Positions 63,334 to 64,000 of a stretch of DNA of 64,000 bases are shown in pieces. How positions within the stretch are numbered: position 1 is the first letter of the stretch; the number at the start of each line of letters is the position of its first letter. The DNA is from Chryseobacterium sp. C-71. Lineage in GTDB: Bacteria > Bacteroidota > Bacteroidia > Flavobacteriales > Weeksellaceae. The stretch spans positions 124,001 through 188,000 of the forward strand of contig NZ_CP087131.1 in NCBI RefSeq assembly GCF_020911865.1, given 5' to 3'. Made by a program: the position numbers and the translations under genes. The notes under the pieces are model-generated. The model was not told the origin of the DNA. It saw nothing but the letters and a program-made list of their open reading frames with translations, and ran no database searches.

Positions 63334-63365
63334 AAGACAGTGCAATTAATTATTGTACTGTCTTA
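63334..63365 (+). terminator. terminator of the fructan operon
   Basis: 10-bp stem GACAGTGCAA / TTGTACTGTC (one G-T pair) with a 7-base loop and flanking A- and T-rich bases, 25 bases after the fructokinase stop. Confidence 0.75.
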
Positions 63366-63595
63366 TTATTTACATAACTTATCTTATTCCATTGCATGAT
63401 AGTTGAAAAATAATGCCTATCCAATAGAAAAGATGGTAAACTTAATGATGCCGAAACTTCAAAAAACTTCCAAAAATTACATGATCTTTATTTTTTATTT
63501 AGTTAAGTGAAGTATCCAGCTATTTCGTGAAAATAGAAGTAAGAGCTTTTCTTCTGTATCATATTATTTATAAGTGATTTTAGTAATGAATTAAG

Positions 63596-63618
63596 AACAT
63601 AATAAACGTTATTATGTT
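63596..63618. promoter_or_regulatory. palindrome, possible operator
   Basis: AACATAATAA and TTATTATGTT are exact complements around an ACG centre. Confidence 0.35.
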
Positions 63619-63877
63619 TGCTCTGTGATTTTATCAAAAATTGTAAAATGAGTCAAAATTTCATGATTAATGACAGGTTTTGGTTAAAGTTTACGGATGA
63701 ATTTTGGGTTTTATCTACGAAAATTTTCACTTTATTGGCTTTTTGATAATAAATATTCTTCATTTTCATCACTACTGTTATCATATTCCAAAAATTAACG
63801 AAAATTAACTTAATAAGTGTGTGATTAACATTTAATAGGTTTGATATTAGATGTTTGAGTGCTTATTATTATAAAAA

Positions 63878-63897
63878 TTATGATAAGCTTATCATAA
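63878..63897. promoter_or_regulatory. 20-bp perfect palindrome, possible operator
   Basis: TTATGATAAGCTTATCATAA is fully self-complementary. A half-site, TTATCATAA, recurs at 63912-63920. It lies about 95 bases before the -7-like box at the window edge. Confidence 0.4.
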
Positions 63898-64000
63898 AAT
63901 GAATACAATTCTTATCATAAAAAATAGCTATGTAACCGTTTGATATTTAATATATAATGTAATTTTATTTTTTTTTATCGATTGAATTTTTATATTTGTC

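Larger units (their letters stand above)
63366..64000. other. intergenic region with two palindromes
   Basis: 635 AT-rich bases without a gene up to the window end. They contain the 10-bp-arm palindrome at 63596-63618 and the 20-bp palindrome at 63878-63897 with a nearby half-site. TATATTTG at 63991-63998 fits a -7 box for a gene beyond the edge, but no -33 element is seen at the right distance. Confidence 0.6.

Noticed and set aside
1..64000. CRISPR arrays, rRNA genes, intact insertion sequences, prophage genes, type IX secretion tail domains
   Set aside because: None seen on reading both strands; only one tRNA and a truncated integrase were found.

Overview
The window looks like the chromosome of a member of the Bacteroidota, most likely a Chryseobacterium-type Flavobacteriia (inference). 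Reasons: AT-rich DNA, SusC/SusD pairs, a hybrid two-component regulator, Bacteroidetes-type promoter elements (TAnnTTTG, clearest in front of the tRNA-Ser), many short dispersed intergenic repeats, and signal peptides ending in the usual ...SAQ or a lipobox Cys. No plasmid or phage backbone is visible.

1-6,824 (minus strand): an almost complete non-phosphorylating L-fucose catabolic operon. It holds an FucP-type symporter, a UxaA-family dehydratase, an SDR dehydrogenase, an FAH-family hydrolase, a mutarotase, a fuconolactonase, and a second SDR cut by the window edge. Together they would turn L-fucose into pyruvate and L-lactate. 7,415-16,601: mixed chromosomal genes: an ABC ATPase with an unusual large-loop membrane protein, DUF2911, GNAT, cupin, zinc-ribbon, dienelactone hydrolase-like, a lone HSDR_N nuclease-like protein, holA and trxB. 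16,754-18,081: tRNA-Ser(UGA), then a truncated tyrosine recombinase between imperfect 37-bp direct repeats.

18,294-40,383 (plus strand): a Wzx/Wzy/Wza/Wzc capsule or exopolysaccharide locus. The four genes for a bacillosamine-type (di-N-acetyl-trideoxy sugar) lipid-linked primer lie at its two ends (PglF-like first; PglC-, PglD- and PglE-like last). The middle carries two nucleotide-sugar dehydrogenases, flippase, polymerase, four glycosyltransferases, a pyruvyltransferase, an acyltransferase and a secreted protein of unknown function. About 1 kb of debris before the PglD-like gene contains a decayed second copy of the PglC-like 3' end, which looks like a scar of capsule cassette exchange.

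40,646-48,040 (minus strand): an AraC regulator, then a five-gene operon that reads as a divergent chaperone-usher-like surface-fibre system: small subunit, main subunit with its own promoter and a following hairpin, PapD-like chaperone, two-domain subunit or adhesin, and a 935-residue outer-membrane usher-like barrel. This is the best candidate here for a poorly described system.

48,404-63,310 (plus strand): a fructan utilisation locus: a hybrid two-component regulator with a sugar-binding-protein-like sensor (architecture of Bacteroides BT1754), sugar porter, GH32, SusC, SusD, a surface glycan-binding lipoprotein, a divergent GH32-like lipoprotein and a fructokinase. The last 690 bases are non-coding with two strong palindromes.
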